A stretch of 64,000 bases of DNA. Source: Verrucomicrobiales bacterium (GTDB lineage: Bacteria; Verrucomicrobiota; Verrucomicrobiia; Verrucomicrobiales; DEV007). The first letter of the stretch is position 1, and each line of letters opens with the position of its first letter. The stretch spans positions 1 through 64,000 of the forward strand of contig JAKISY010000012.1 in NCBI GenBank assembly GCA_021648365.1. The letters run 5' to 3'. The notes under the pieces are model-generated. The model did no database searches and was not told where the DNA came from. It worked only from the letters and a program-made list of their open reading frames with translations. This document shows, piece after piece, positions 8,378 through 17,839 of the stretch. Made by a program: the position numbers and the translations under genes.

Positions 8378-8944
8378 TCAAAACTCAATGCCCCGCCGCG
8401 CAGGCATCTCATCATCAAAGTAATGTTTCACCTTTTTCATCTCAGTGACCAAGTCCGCAGCTTCGATCAACTTCTCATCCGCGTAACGACCGGTAAACAC
8501 CAACTCCACATTCTCCGGACGTTTTTCCACCAAGTCCAGCGCTCGCTGCAACGGAATCAGATCACGCGAAATCACATAGTTGATTTCATCAACGATGATC
8601 ACATCATGCCTTTCACTCACCAACTCTTCTTCTAACTTATCCATCTCACCCACCAGAGCCTTTTGCATCTGCTCGACATGCTCGGGTATGTGTTTGCTGC
8701 GAGATAAAATCCAGTCCTGCTCGACATTACAAAAAGTTAGGTTCTCATGCAGAGTAGGCATCAAATTAAGCTCCCCCGTCTTCCAGCGCGGTTTCAGCAT
8801 ACGCAAATAAAACACCCTATACCCAGCTCCCAAAGCACGCAGCATCAGACCAAAAGAAGCCGTGCTCTTGCCTTTTCCCTCACCAGTATAAATCTGGAAT
8901 TTTCCACCCTTCAAACGCGGCCTTTTTTTATTCTCTTCACTCAT
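8378..8944 (-). CDS. cobO: Corrinoid adenosyltransferase (CobA/CobO/BtuR family)
   Basis: A 188-residue protein with P-loop GEGKGKSTASFG at residues ~19-30 and VIIVDEINYV further on, the CobO/BtuR signature. It transfers the adenosyl group of ATP to Co(I) corrinoid, forming the upper ligand of coenzyme B12. The ATG at 8944 overlaps the cbiB stop as ATGA; a longer reading to 9004 would run deep into cbiB and is rejected. It is last in the cobN-chlI/D-cobD-cobQ-cbiB-cobO unit. Confidence 0.93.
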   Translation of the reverse strand: MSEENKKRPRLKGGKFQIYTGEGKGKSTASFGLMLRALGAGYRVFYLRMLKPRWKTGELNLMPTLHENLTFCNVEQDWILSRSKHIPEHVEQMQKALVGEMDKLEEELVSERHDVIIVDEINYVISRDLIPLQRALDLVEKRPENVELVFTGRYADEKLIEAADLVTEMKKVKHYFDDEMPARRGIEF

Positions 8945-9858
8945 CGCAGGTAACAGAGCGCAATCATCAACAAGATGCCAGTAATAACCATGCGCCACCA
9001 CCAATACAACGACGCTACAATCGCCCGCTGATCCGCTTGACGCCCCTGTGGATTAAAAACTGGCCCGTGCAACTGCTGCCCAGCATAGTGATTTTCTCCA
9101 CCCAAACGAACCCCCACCACCCATGCCACCGCAGACTCTCCCCACCCCGCATTAGGACTACGATGTTCACGAGCCTCTCTGGCAATCGTAAACCACCGAT
9201 AAGGCGACGATAAAAAAGCAAGCAAACGCGCTGGAATCCAATTGAGAACATCATCCCATCTCGCTGATATTTTCCCCAACTTACCATACCGCTCACCGCG
9301 ATGACCCACCATCGAGTCCAGAGTATTACTCACTCGATAGATCAAGGCTCCCAGCGGCCCCGCCACCGCCGCCCAAAACAGCGGCGCGATCAGCGCATCG
9401 CAGGCACTTTCCCCCACACTCTCTACCGTGGCACGACAGATTTCTGGCTCAGACAAATTTGCCGTATCACGTCCCACAATCCAACTCAGTCGCAGCCGTG
9501 CCTGAGACAGATCGCCATCTCTCAAAGGGCGCAAAATCGCCCGCACGTGACGCTGCATATCCATCGCCGCAAAACTCTGATAAATCACCCACAGCTCCAC
9601 AAACCACCACCACCGAGATGGCAAAAACCATGCCAAACCCGCTAACACCATAACCTGAAACAAAATAATTCCACCGCACAACAGGCCACCAGCCAACACC
9701 GTTCGGCCTAAGCCTTTCACTAAAACTTTTTCCAAAACCAGCACCATCGCCCCCGTCCACTTAGCCGGATGAGGAAAAAAACGTGGGTCGCCCAAGATCA
9801 AATCAAGCAGCAATGCCAATGCCAATTGCAAAGGTGTTGTGGAAAAAATCTCACTCAT
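8941..9858 (-). CDS. cbiB: Adenosylcobinamide-phosphate synthase, membrane protein
   Basis: A 305-residue hydrophobic protein with the CbiB opening LLLDLILGDPRFFPHPAKW and the later RVSNTLDSMVGHR block. Several hydrophobic segments (for example VLAGGLLCGGIILFQVMVLAGLAW and a final one at the C-terminus) fit an inner-membrane enzyme. It attaches the aminopropanol arm to adenosylcobyric acid. The start at 9858 overlaps the cobQ end by eight bases; an alternative start at 9876 gives six more residues. Downstream it overlaps cobO by ATGA. Confidence 0.92.
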   Translation of the reverse strand: MSEIFSTTPLQLALALLLDLILGDPRFFPHPAKWTGAMVLVLEKVLVKGLGRTVLAGGLLCGGIILFQVMVLAGLAWFLPSRWWWFVELWVIYQSFAAMDMQRHVRAILRPLRDGDLSQARLRLSWIVGRDTANLSEPEICRATVESVGESACDALIAPLFWAAVAGPLGALIYRVSNTLDSMVGHRGERYGKLGKISARWDDVLNWIPARLLAFLSSPYRWFTIAREAREHRSPNAGWGESAVAWVVGVRLGGENHYAGQQLHGPVFNPQGRQADQRAIVASLYWWWRMVITGILLMIALCYLR

Positions 9859-11296
9859 CGATAGCCAGATATTCAAACACCGGATCGAGGTTCAAATGCT
9901 GCTCCAGACAATCTGCCATGCCCGCATACAGCAACGACTTGCTCTCCTGCCAAGTTCTTTCCCCCGCCACATGAGCACTGAACCCCGCAGCCGTCGTCAC
10001 CGCCAAGCGCGCCGCTGGGTGGTCGAACAGCCCATGCACATAAGTCCCCCGAAAACGACCCAACTCGACACCTTCCCCCTGCCCATCCACCTCCAAAAAA
10101 TGTGACACCTCTTCATCCTGCTGACTGCGCCCCATGTGAATCTCATATCCCGTCCACGAAACATCTCCGCCAAGCAAACTCACCACCACTTGCTGCACCA
10201 ATTTTTGCTCTTCAAAAATCGTGTCCATCGGGATACACCCTAGACCATCAACCTGTCCAGCTAGACCCGCCACCCCTTCAGTATCCTGCAAACTGCGTCC
10301 CAACATCTGATAACCCCCACAAATCCCAATCACCAAAATCGACGAATTCACAATCGCCTCAGCCCAACCCGTATCTTGCAACCACTGCAAGTCGCTCAAA
10401 GTATCTTTCGACCCAGGTATCACTAGGATACGCGCATCACCCAGCTCTGACGGACGCTGCATCCACTTCACCCGCACCCCCTTATCCTCACCCCACGGCT
10501 CAGCGTCAGTAGAATTCGATAAATGGGGCAACTGAATCCACGCCATCACCTCCCCCTCGGCATCGCCGCTGTCCAACTTCAGCGACAAACTATCTTCTGG
10601 CTCCGGTTGCAAATCATTCCGATACGGCAAAGTTCCTAACAAAGGAGCTGACACATACTTCTTCAGATACTTTTCCGCATCGGAAAACAAAGACAGATCC
10701 CCGCGGAACTTATTCACCACGATGCCCAGACAACGATCTTGCATATCTTTTGGAAGCAAATTCCAAGTGCCTACAATCTGCGCAAACACCCCGCCCCGTT
10801 CAATGTCCGCACACAGAAGCCAGCGCCCATCAAGATGACGGATCGGCCGCAGGTTAGCGATGTCTCGCCCCATCAGATTGAGCTCCACCGGACTACCTGC
10901 CCCTTCCAATACCAGCGCATCCCACTGCCCTCCCCACTCCTGCAAAGTCAGCTCAACCGCCTGCCAGTAATCTTCGATTTTAGAAAAATACTCCCGCGCA
11001 CTCAAATGCTGCTGCACCCGACCACGCAACAAAACTTGAGACTGAGCATTGCCAGAAGGTTTCAACAAAACCGGATTCATCTGCCAACTAGGGAGCAATC
11101 CACAAGCCTCCGCCTGCACCGCCTGAGCGCGACCGATCTCTTCCCCGCCCAGTGTGGCGTAGGAATTGTTAGACATATTCTGCGCCTTGAACGGAGCCAC
11201 CTTCAAGCCTTTGCGATACAGTAAGTGACAAAAAGCCGTCGCCAGCCAGCTCTTGCCACTATTAGACGAAGTTCCCAGAATGCTCAGCGCTTTCAT
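9851..11296 (-). CDS. cobQ: Cobyric acid synthase
   Basis: A 481-residue protein of normal length. The N-terminal GTSSNSGKSWLATAFC is the CobQ/CbiP nucleotide loop and KAQNMSNNSY is diagnostic. The C-terminal glutaminase domain has GICGGYQMLG with the nucleophile Cys and a late TYVHGLFDHP. It amidates side chains b, d, e and g of the corrin ring. The ATG overlaps the cobD stop as ATGA, and its own end overlaps cbiB, so it sits in the middle of a tightly coupled unit. Confidence 0.94.
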   Translation of the reverse strand: MKALSILGTSSNSGKSWLATAFCHLLYRKGLKVAPFKAQNMSNNSYATLGGEEIGRAQAVQAEACGLLPSWQMNPVLLKPSGNAQSQVLLRGRVQQHLSAREYFSKIEDYWQAVELTLQEWGGQWDALVLEGAGSPVELNLMGRDIANLRPIRHLDGRWLLCADIERGGVFAQIVGTWNLLPKDMQDRCLGIVVNKFRGDLSLFSDAEKYLKKYVSAPLLGTLPYRNDLQPEPEDSLSLKLDSGDAEGEVMAWIQLPHLSNSTDAEPWGEDKGVRVKWMQRPSELGDARILVIPGSKDTLSDLQWLQDTGWAEAIVNSSILVIGICGGYQMLGRSLQDTEGVAGLAGQVDGLGCIPMDTIFEEQKLVQQVVVSLLGGDVSWTGYEIHMGRSQQDEEVSHFLEVDGQGEGVELGRFRGTYVHGLFDHPAARLAVTTAAGFSAHVAGERTWQESKSLLYAGMADCLEQHLNLDPVFEYLAIDE

Positions 11297-12315
11297 ATGC
11301 CTTCAAAATAATCTTGCACCGCCTTCAGTAAAACCTGGTTATCCTCAGAAGTTCGCACCGCGATACGCAAAAAGGCATCTTTCCGCAAACCCGCAAAGCT
11401 ATCCACCTTCCTCGTCATCAACCCCTTTTCTGCTAAGCTTTGCCACAAATCAGCAGCACTGCCACGCAGCAACTCAAGCAACAAAAAATTAGCCTCGCTC
11501 TCCTGCACCCACACCCCAGGAATCAATTGCAAATAATCCCGCAAACGATCACGCTCAGCGATTTGATTCTCAATCGCATCCTGCACTCGTTTTTTCCCAC
11601 TAGGATTCAGACAATCAGCAGCCCAAGCCTGAGCCAAAGCACTGACACTCCACGGAGCCTGCAACAGGCTCAATTCCTTCATCCACGTAGAGTTAGCACA
11701 CAGCAAATAACCCAAGCGCAAACCCGGAATCCTCCACGACTTAGTGAACGAACGAAAAATGATCACATCCTCGTGGGCTGTTGACGCAGCAGCTGTAGAA
11801 AATTCGACAAACGTTTCATCCACCAGCCAAATTTTCCCTGGCCAGCGAGCGCGCCATTCTTCCAAGTCATAACGCACCCCCGTGGGATTGTTAGGACTAC
11901 CAAAAATCACCACCTCCGCCCATGGCAAAGCCTCCTCATCATCGATCGACAAATTCCACGTCTTCGTTTCGCAGCGACGAAAAGCACGCTGGTAGTCCGC
12001 AAAACCAGGTTCTCCGATCAAAACGCGTCGCCCCTCAAACAGTTGCGCCGCTAAATATATCGCCTCAATCGCCCCAGCCGTTGGCAGAACATGACTCTCT
12101 TGATAAGCATACAAGTCCGCTATTTTTTCCGCCACCCCACGCGCAGCAGCCTGCCCATAAATCCCCGCCGCCTCCTTCCATCGCAACCACGAAGCATCCT
12201 CGATTGGCTCAAGGAACCAATTAAGATTCGAAGAAAAGTCCAACACCTCGGTTTTATCAAAACCCTGCTGCTGACAAAACGCCGCCACATCACCACCATG
12301 TTCAGCTTGATTCAT
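11293..12315 (-). CDS. cobD: L-threonine-O-3-phosphate decarboxylase (PLP enzyme)
   Basis: A 340-residue fold-type I aminotransferase-like protein. DFSSNLNWF near residue 26, SPNNPTG near 140, LVDETFVEF near 164 and RSFTKSW with the PLP lysine at 192 match the CobD/CobC branch of the histidinol-phosphate aminotransferase family. CobD makes aminopropanol phosphate, the linker used by CbiB. The context inside the cob unit decides against a histidinol-phosphate role. ATGA overlaps both the upstream chlI/D and the downstream cobQ. Confidence 0.9.
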   Translation of the reverse strand: MNQAEHGGDVAAFCQQQGFDKTEVLDFSSNLNWFLEPIEDASWLRWKEAAGIYGQAAARGVAEKIADLYAYQESHVLPTAGAIEAIYLAAQLFEGRRVLIGEPGFADYQRAFRRCETKTWNLSIDDEEALPWAEVVIFGSPNNPTGVRYDLEEWRARWPGKIWLVDETFVEFSTAAASTAHEDVIIFRSFTKSWRIPGLRLGYLLCANSTWMKELSLLQAPWSVSALAQAWAADCLNPSGKKRVQDAIENQIAERDRLRDYLQLIPGVWVQESEANFLLLELLRGSAADLWQSLAEKGLMTRKVDSFAGLRKDAFLRIAVRTSEDNQVLLKAVQDYFEGI

Positions 12316-13964
12316 ATCGATACGGATTTACAAATATAACTAAGCCCTAAAGTATCCACTGGGTGCAAAAAACCACGTTTGACTTGCGGAGCACACCATA
12401 ACAGCTGCGCCCCCATTCTCGCGATCCTCGACAAGTGACGTTTCATCAAGTGCTGTTTTATTTCCAAACAATCCCCCTGCGGAACCGTCACGATGCCATC
12501 GGAAAACAACAGCACAGCATCACCTTCACCCGCAGCCCGACGGCGAGTATCACGCAGCAACTCCATCAAAGCCTCGCTCAGCGAACTACCCCCCGACGCC
12601 GCCACAGGTTCACCCAAAAGTCGCTCTGCCACCGCAGGTATCATGTCCCTACCCATCCACGAAATCTCATCGCCCGAAAGCCGCAAAACATGCACTCTCA
12701 ACGAATGAATACCCGGATCGCCCAGGCTCTGTTTTAATAAAGTCAACGCCCTAGCCAAAAAATGATCCGCCCCCGAAGAGCGACTCGCATCCAAGAATAC
12801 CCACAAATGCCGCAGCCTGCGTTTTTGCACTCGGCACAATCGATCACGCCGTGCATCGCGCACCCAGCCAAGCACCGTATCCTTCCAGTTAATCATCCCC
12901 GTTTGCTCAGAAGGTGACGTTTTTTTCACCTCACTACTCTGCAAAGGATTTAACAACGATGACAAACCATTTTCACCGCCTGCAGATTCCGCTTGTTGCT
13001 CGATCCCCCCCTCACTCGCAGTGCGTGGCTGTAGCGATACAAACGAACGCAATGCTTGATCTCCTCCACCTTTCCCTACTGGTGGCTCCTGCGCTGAATT
13101 TTTTTTCTCGGCAGGTTCTGCCGCATCCTCGTCTTGCCCCAAGCACAACAACCAAGCCAGTTCCACATCTTCCTCTACTACTTCATCACGATCCGCCCAA
13201 GCTGCCGCCGCCATCGCAGACTTGGCAACCGCCAAACCTCCACGCATACCCTCCAATGATAGATTCTCAGCTTTTTCAGCAATCCTCCGTAGCCATTTCC
13301 CGTCCATGCTCACCTGCGGCAATCGTTTTTTTGCTCGCTCGATAGCTTGCCGCAAGGCAAGCTCTTCATACTCATATTTTTCACAAAAACCCACCGCGTC
13401 CATTTCAAAATGCAAACGCCGTTCCATGATCAGCGCACGATCATCCACCCCCTCAGCTCCCGTGACCGCAATCGTATGAGCAAAGCGATCCGCCAGTTGC
13501 GGTCGCAACATGCCCTCCTCAGGGTTCATCGTTCCTACCAAAATAAAGCGGCTATCGATGCGGCGACTCATGCCCTCGCGCTCTAGTTGATAGCTACCCG
13601 TCGCCGCCGCATCTAAAAGCTGATCACTCAACGCATCTGGCAATAGGTTCACCTCATCCACATAGAGAATCCCCCCATCCGCCTGTTCCAAAAGCCCTGC
13701 CTGATGTGACCACTCATTACGCTCCAACACCCCCGCCACATCCACACTACCCAACAAGCGATCCTCCGAAGCCCCCAGCGGCAATTCACAAGCCCTGCCC
13801 GCCGGCAACAAAGCCGCAAACGCACGCGCCAGCGTAGTTTTTGCACAACCACGGTGCCCACTCAGCAGCACCCCACCCAAACGAGGATTCACCGCATGCA
13901 GCAACAAAGAAGTTTTCGCCAAGTCCATTCCCACAATGGCGCTGAAAGGATAAGATTCATTCAT
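12312..13964 (-). CDS. ChlI/ChlD-like AAA+ and von Willebrand A chelatase subunit
   Basis: A 550-residue protein. Residues ~1-290 form an AAA+ module like magnesium chelatase ChlI: Walker A GHRGCAKTT at ~36-44 and Walker B ILYVDEVNLL near 100. A charged linker leads to a C-terminal von Willebrand A domain with the metal site DASRSSG near 375, as in ChlD. It probably powers metal insertion by the adjacent CobN, standing in for CobS/CobT. The ATG at 13964 lies ten bases after the cobN stop with AGGAAA upstream; it overlaps cobD by ATGA. Acting on a magnesium chelatase is unlikely, since no chlorophyll genes are seen. Confidence 0.85.
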   Translation of the reverse strand: MNESYPFSAIVGMDLAKTSLLLHAVNPRLGGVLLSGHRGCAKTTLARAFAALLPAGRACELPLGASEDRLLGSVDVAGVLERNEWSHQAGLLEQADGGILYVDEVNLLPDALSDQLLDAAATGSYQLEREGMSRRIDSRFILVGTMNPEEGMLRPQLADRFAHTIAVTGAEGVDDRALIMERRLHFEMDAVGFCEKYEYEELALRQAIERAKKRLPQVSMDGKWLRRIAEKAENLSLEGMRGGLAVAKSAMAAAAWADRDEVVEEDVELAWLLCLGQDEDAAEPAEKKNSAQEPPVGKGGGDQALRSFVSLQPRTASEGGIEQQAESAGGENGLSSLLNPLQSSEVKKTSPSEQTGMINWKDTVLGWVRDARRDRLCRVQKRRLRHLWVFLDASRSSGADHFLARALTLLKQSLGDPGIHSLRVHVLRLSGDEISWMGRDMIPAVAERLLGEPVAASGGSSLSEALMELLRDTRRRAAGEGDAVLLFSDGIVTVPQGDCLEIKQHLMKRHLSRIARMGAQLLWCAPQVKRGFLHPVDTLGLSYICKSVSI

Positions 13965-13974
13965 GATTAATTTC

Positions 13975-16900
13975 CTATTCAAGACTAGATTGCAAAGAGT
14001 AGTGCACGTCACGCAATTTCTGCAGAGTATTTTCATCCGCATCATCCCACAATCCACGATCCGACGCCTCTAACATACGCTCAACCGACTCTTCAAGTGC
14101 CCTCGGGTTATGACGACGAAAGAACTCCTGCTGCGTCGCATCGAGCAACAAGCGATTTGCTATTTCCTCATAGTGATGACTATCCGCCACATCCGTAGTC
14201 GCATCATAACCAAAAAGATAATCAATCGTCGCCGCCATTTCAAAAGCCCCCTTGTAACCATGACGACGCATCGCTTCGATCCATTTGGGGTTCAAGACCC
14301 GGCTCCGCACCACGCGCACAAACTCCTCTCGCAAAGTGCGCACCTTCGGCTGATCTGGCAAACTGCTATCACCATGATAAGTCGCCGGAGCTTCTCCACG
14401 CAAAGACTCAATCGCAGCATGCAAACCACCATGAAATTGAAAATAATCATCCGAATCAAGAATATCATGCTCACGATTATCCTGATTCTGATGCACCACC
14501 TCTATCTTTTTCAAACGACGACGCAAATAGTCCTCCTGCTCACTCGACTCTCCCGCGGCATCGTAAGCATGATTCCCCCAACGACAAAACACCGCCGCCA
14601 GATCCTCCCGACTTTCCCAATCACCAGAATCAATCAAAGGCAGCAACCCTGCCCCATAAGCCCCTGGCGGCGAACTGAACACCCGCAGGCAAGCTCTCTC
14701 TTTTGCCTGTGACTCATCAAAGCCCAGCTGCTGCCACTCCCTCAAATCGTTCAAATAGCTTTCCCGCAACGGATTAAGATCCGCAGGTTCATCCAATTCC
14801 GCCAACCTTTTGGGAACCGTAGCCAACAGCTTCATCGATTCCCCAAACGCATCTCGGAAAAAACCTGATACCCGCAACAGCACATCCACCCTAGGCCTGC
14901 CCAACAAGTTCACCGGAATGATCTCAAAATCCACCACTCGTCCGCTCGACTCATCCCACACCGGCTCGCAGCCCCACAACCACAGCGCCTGCGCCAAATC
15001 ATCTCCACCGGTGCGCATATTAGAAGTGCCCCAGATCACCAATGCCACATTCTTCGGATATTCACCGTGCTCCTGACGGTGTCTTTCGAGTAAGGCGTCA
15101 GCCATCATTTTACCGCAAGCCCAAGCCGTCTCAGTAGGGATAGCTCGCGGGTCGAGGGAATAAAAATTACGTCCAGTCGGCAATACATCCAGCCTGCCCC
15201 GAGTCGGCGCACCTGCTGGCCCTGGGCTAATAAACCCACCCTCCAAGCCATGCAGCAAAGCACTGATCTCATTCTCACAGCGTGCCAGATTGGGCAACAA
15301 CACCTCTTGAGTCAACTTTGCCAAATCCGATTCACTTTCCCGCCCTGCGATCATTTCATCCGCCCATAACTCGGCACGCTGATAGAGCTCGTCCCTAACG
15401 GTTGATGACAGTGATTCCCAATCAACAGTTCCGCCATTAAGCACTTCGAACAAACCCCTCCGATTCGCCGAGGAAGTGCGTAAAAGCGAAATCACAAATT
15501 CGCGCAAGCGCTCACCACTTGGATTTTCACCCAATATATGCAAACCCGTGCGGATCTGACTCTCTTTGATCTCACAGAGAAAATTATCCAAAGCGCCGAT
15601 CTCATCGTCATCCTGCTCTCGCGGGATTTCCTTGCGCCAACTAGCGTTTTTCAAAACTTCCTCAATCGCCAAACACAATTCCTTTTCTCTTTTTGGATAC
15701 AAAGCCGAAGCTTGGCTTAACTCCTCCAGCAGACGTTCAACTTTTTGTAAATCATCATACAAACCCGCCCGCGCCAAAGGCGGCGTCAGATGGTCAATAA
15801 TCACCGCCGAATTGCGCCGCTTCGCCTGACTGCCCTCGCCAGGATTATTGACAATGAACGGATACAACAAAGGCAAAGAACCCATGCAAATTTGTGGAAA
15901 ATCATCCTCACCCAAACCCACATTTCTGCCAGGAAGCCATTCGAGATTACCATGCTTTCCCAGTTGAATCACCGCATCAGCTGAGAAAGACTCCCGAATC
16001 CAACGATAAAAAGCTAAATACTCAGGAGTCGGCGGCAAGGTAGGACTGTGGTAGATCGCCTGACTTTGTTCACCAAAACCTCGTTGCGGTTGAATCCCCA
16101 CAAACACATTGCCCAAAGGCAAACCTGGAATCGCAAGCGCCTCCGCCCCAGTCTCACCCCAACTTTCCAATACTTCTTTGCGACGCTGTTCCGGCAAAGC
16201 TTGCGTTTCCGCTTTGACGGCAGCTCCACTCAAACTCTGGAACACAGGGCGGTCATGATTTTTCCCTTTATCATTTGTCACCCCCTCCTGCAACCACGCC
16301 ATCAGCTCCTCGCCGTCCTTTGGCATAGGATCTATTTGATAACCCGATACCCGCATCGCTTTCAGCAAATTCACCGTGCTCGCCGGAGTATCCAAACCTA
16401 CCCCGTTACCAATCCTCCCATCTCGGTTAGGATAATTTGATAGCAAAATCACCACCCGCTTGTCAGCTACCGCTACCTTTCTCAATCTCGCCCATGAGCG
16501 AGCCAAATCAGTAATGAAATCCACCTGCTTAGCATGAGGAATCAAACGGCGCGTGACATAAGCATCGCCATCCCTCAACTCCCCCTGCTCCTCCTTAAAT
16601 CCCGCCACAGTCGCCATCACGCGACCATCCAGCTCAGGCAGTGCCACATGAATAGCCACCTCCGAAGGAATCATCGCAGCATTCACTTCACACCAATCCG
16701 CCACCGCCATGCCACTGGTCGGCACCTGAAGCACAGGACAAGCTAGTTGCTCAAAAAAATCAGCCCCCTCCGATGCCTCACCTGCAATCGAAAAACTCTG
16801 CATCGTTAGAATGACATCTGGACGCTGCTGCTGATCCAGTAAGTATTGTCGTGCTGAGGAACTGCGTAAGGTACTGCTGTAAAAAGCCTGCACCTGCATT

Positions 16901-17550
16901 CCCTTTTCAATCAAACTACACCCTAAAGCATCGATCACCGCCAAGTCGTCCGCCTGATACAAAGCTCGATAAAACAAAATCCATACTCGTAAATGAGGCT
17001 CTGCAGTTTTTGTTTTAAAACAGCGATACAAACCATACTCCTCCATCACCACAGGATCGGGAATTTCAACCGTGCTATCCCCCAGTAGAGCTGGCAACAC
17101 TTCATTGATAATAACAAAATTCTCGCCCCCGCCTTCAACAAAAAGTCTAAAAATCGCCGTCACTTGGTCGGTCTCAAAATCACTCAACTCCGCCAATTCT
17201 TCGTCAAAAACTGCCGACCCGCTCAGCAGTAAATAACGAGTTTTACTCCCCCACTCGCGCCCTCGCTCGATCGCATCCATCAACGCTGGATAATAAGCCC
17301 GACCACCCAGCAAGCGCATCACCACCAAATCGCATTTTGGCAAAACCTCTTCGACATACGCGTCCGCAGCCACCGGTTGACGCAAAGGCACAGCATGCGC
17401 CAATCGAATCTCAGGCGAAAAGTGAACCTCCGCACACGCCAATTCCGTATCCGCCGCACTGAGAAAAACCACCTCTGCAGGCTGGTGCTCAAGCAGTACC
17501 AAGTCCCGCTCAAAATCAACCCCTCCCGGCTCTCCTCTTACCCAATGCAT
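13975..17550 (-). CDS. cobN: CobN-type large cobaltochelatase subunit
   Basis: A 1191-residue CobN/BchH family protein. Recognisable blocks include ILLSNYPNRDGRIGNGVGLD near residue 365, GKHGNLEWLPGRNVGL near 530 and VALVIWGTSNMRTGGDD near 840, which fit CobN better than BchH. In the aerobic route CobN inserts cobalt into hydrogenobyrinic acid diamide with CobS and CobT; here a ChlI/ChlD-like protein follows. The locus already has CbiX, so its exact substrate is open. It is the first gene of a six-gene unit. Upstream is a 289-base repeat-bearing gap without a visible riboswitch. Confidence 0.92.
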   Translation of the reverse strand: MHWVRGEPGGVDFERDLVLLEHQPAEVVFLSAADTELACAEVHFSPEIRLAHAVPLRQPVAADAYVEEVLPKCDLVVMRLLGGRAYYPALMDAIERGREWGSKTRYLLLSGSAVFDEELAELSDFETDQVTAIFRLFVEGGGENFVIINEVLPALLGDSTVEIPDPVVMEEYGLYRCFKTKTAEPHLRVWILFYRALYQADDLAVIDALGCSLIEKGMQVQAFYSSTLRSSSARQYLLDQQQRPDVILTMQSFSIAGEASEGADFFEQLACPVLQVPTSGMAVADWCEVNAAMIPSEVAIHVALPELDGRVMATVAGFKEEQGELRDGDAYVTRRLIPHAKQVDFITDLARSWARLRKVAVADKRVVILLSNYPNRDGRIGNGVGLDTPASTVNLLKAMRVSGYQIDPMPKDGEELMAWLQEGVTNDKGKNHDRPVFQSLSGAAVKAETQALPEQRRKEVLESWGETGAEALAIPGLPLGNVFVGIQPQRGFGEQSQAIYHSPTLPPTPEYLAFYRWIRESFSADAVIQLGKHGNLEWLPGRNVGLGEDDFPQICMGSLPLLYPFIVNNPGEGSQAKRRNSAVIIDHLTPPLARAGLYDDLQKVERLLEELSQASALYPKREKELCLAIEEVLKNASWRKEIPREQDDDEIGALDNFLCEIKESQIRTGLHILGENPSGERLREFVISLLRTSSANRRGLFEVLNGGTVDWESLSSTVRDELYQRAELWADEMIAGRESESDLAKLTQEVLLPNLARCENEISALLHGLEGGFISPGPAGAPTRGRLDVLPTGRNFYSLDPRAIPTETAWACGKMMADALLERHRQEHGEYPKNVALVIWGTSNMRTGGDDLAQALWLWGCEPVWDESSGRVVDFEIIPVNLLGRPRVDVLLRVSGFFRDAFGESMKLLATVPKRLAELDEPADLNPLRESYLNDLREWQQLGFDESQAKERACLRVFSSPPGAYGAGLLPLIDSGDWESREDLAAVFCRWGNHAYDAAGESSEQEDYLRRRLKKIEVVHQNQDNREHDILDSDDYFQFHGGLHAAIESLRGEAPATYHGDSSLPDQPKVRTLREEFVRVVRSRVLNPKWIEAMRRHGYKGAFEMAATIDYLFGYDATTDVADSHHYEEIANRLLLDATQQEFFRRHNPRALEESVERMLEASDRGLWDDADENTLQKLRDVHYSLQSSLE

Positions 17551-17599
17551 CGTACTTTCATGCTATCCACAGTTAAAAATTCACACTCCAAATAAAGAA

Positions 17600-17807
17600 C
17601 CCACGGATCACACAGCCGAACCTAGTGAGACAGACGGAAGATACTACCTGTAGTCAAATGACACGAATGGGAATAAAAAAGAGAAGTTAAAGTTGGAAAA
17701 TATTTTTTAATTAAATAAATCACAACTCAATTATCTGCAGATATATTTACCTTCGAATAATTCCCTCTGTATTTATCCGTGCCATCCGTGTTATCCGTGG
17801 TTAAAAT
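17600..17807. repeat. Composite repeat: module C1 (inverted) with ATCCGTG arm
   Basis: 17627-17660 is a 34-base segment whose reverse complement recurs exactly at 22636-22669. It is embedded in a module running from GGATCACACAGCCG (17605) to AAATGACACGAATGG. A right arm at 17768-17807 has three ATCCGTG units ending GGTTAAAAT. The element fills most of the gap between cobW and cobN. Confidence 0.8.
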
Positions 17808-17839
17808 ATTTCTTTGTAGTGCAGTGTGAACAATAGTAA

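Noticed and set aside
13975..17550. CobN read as magnesium chelatase BchH/ChlH
   Set aside because: Motifs fit CobN better, the gene lies in a B12 unit, and no chlorophyll genes are seen.
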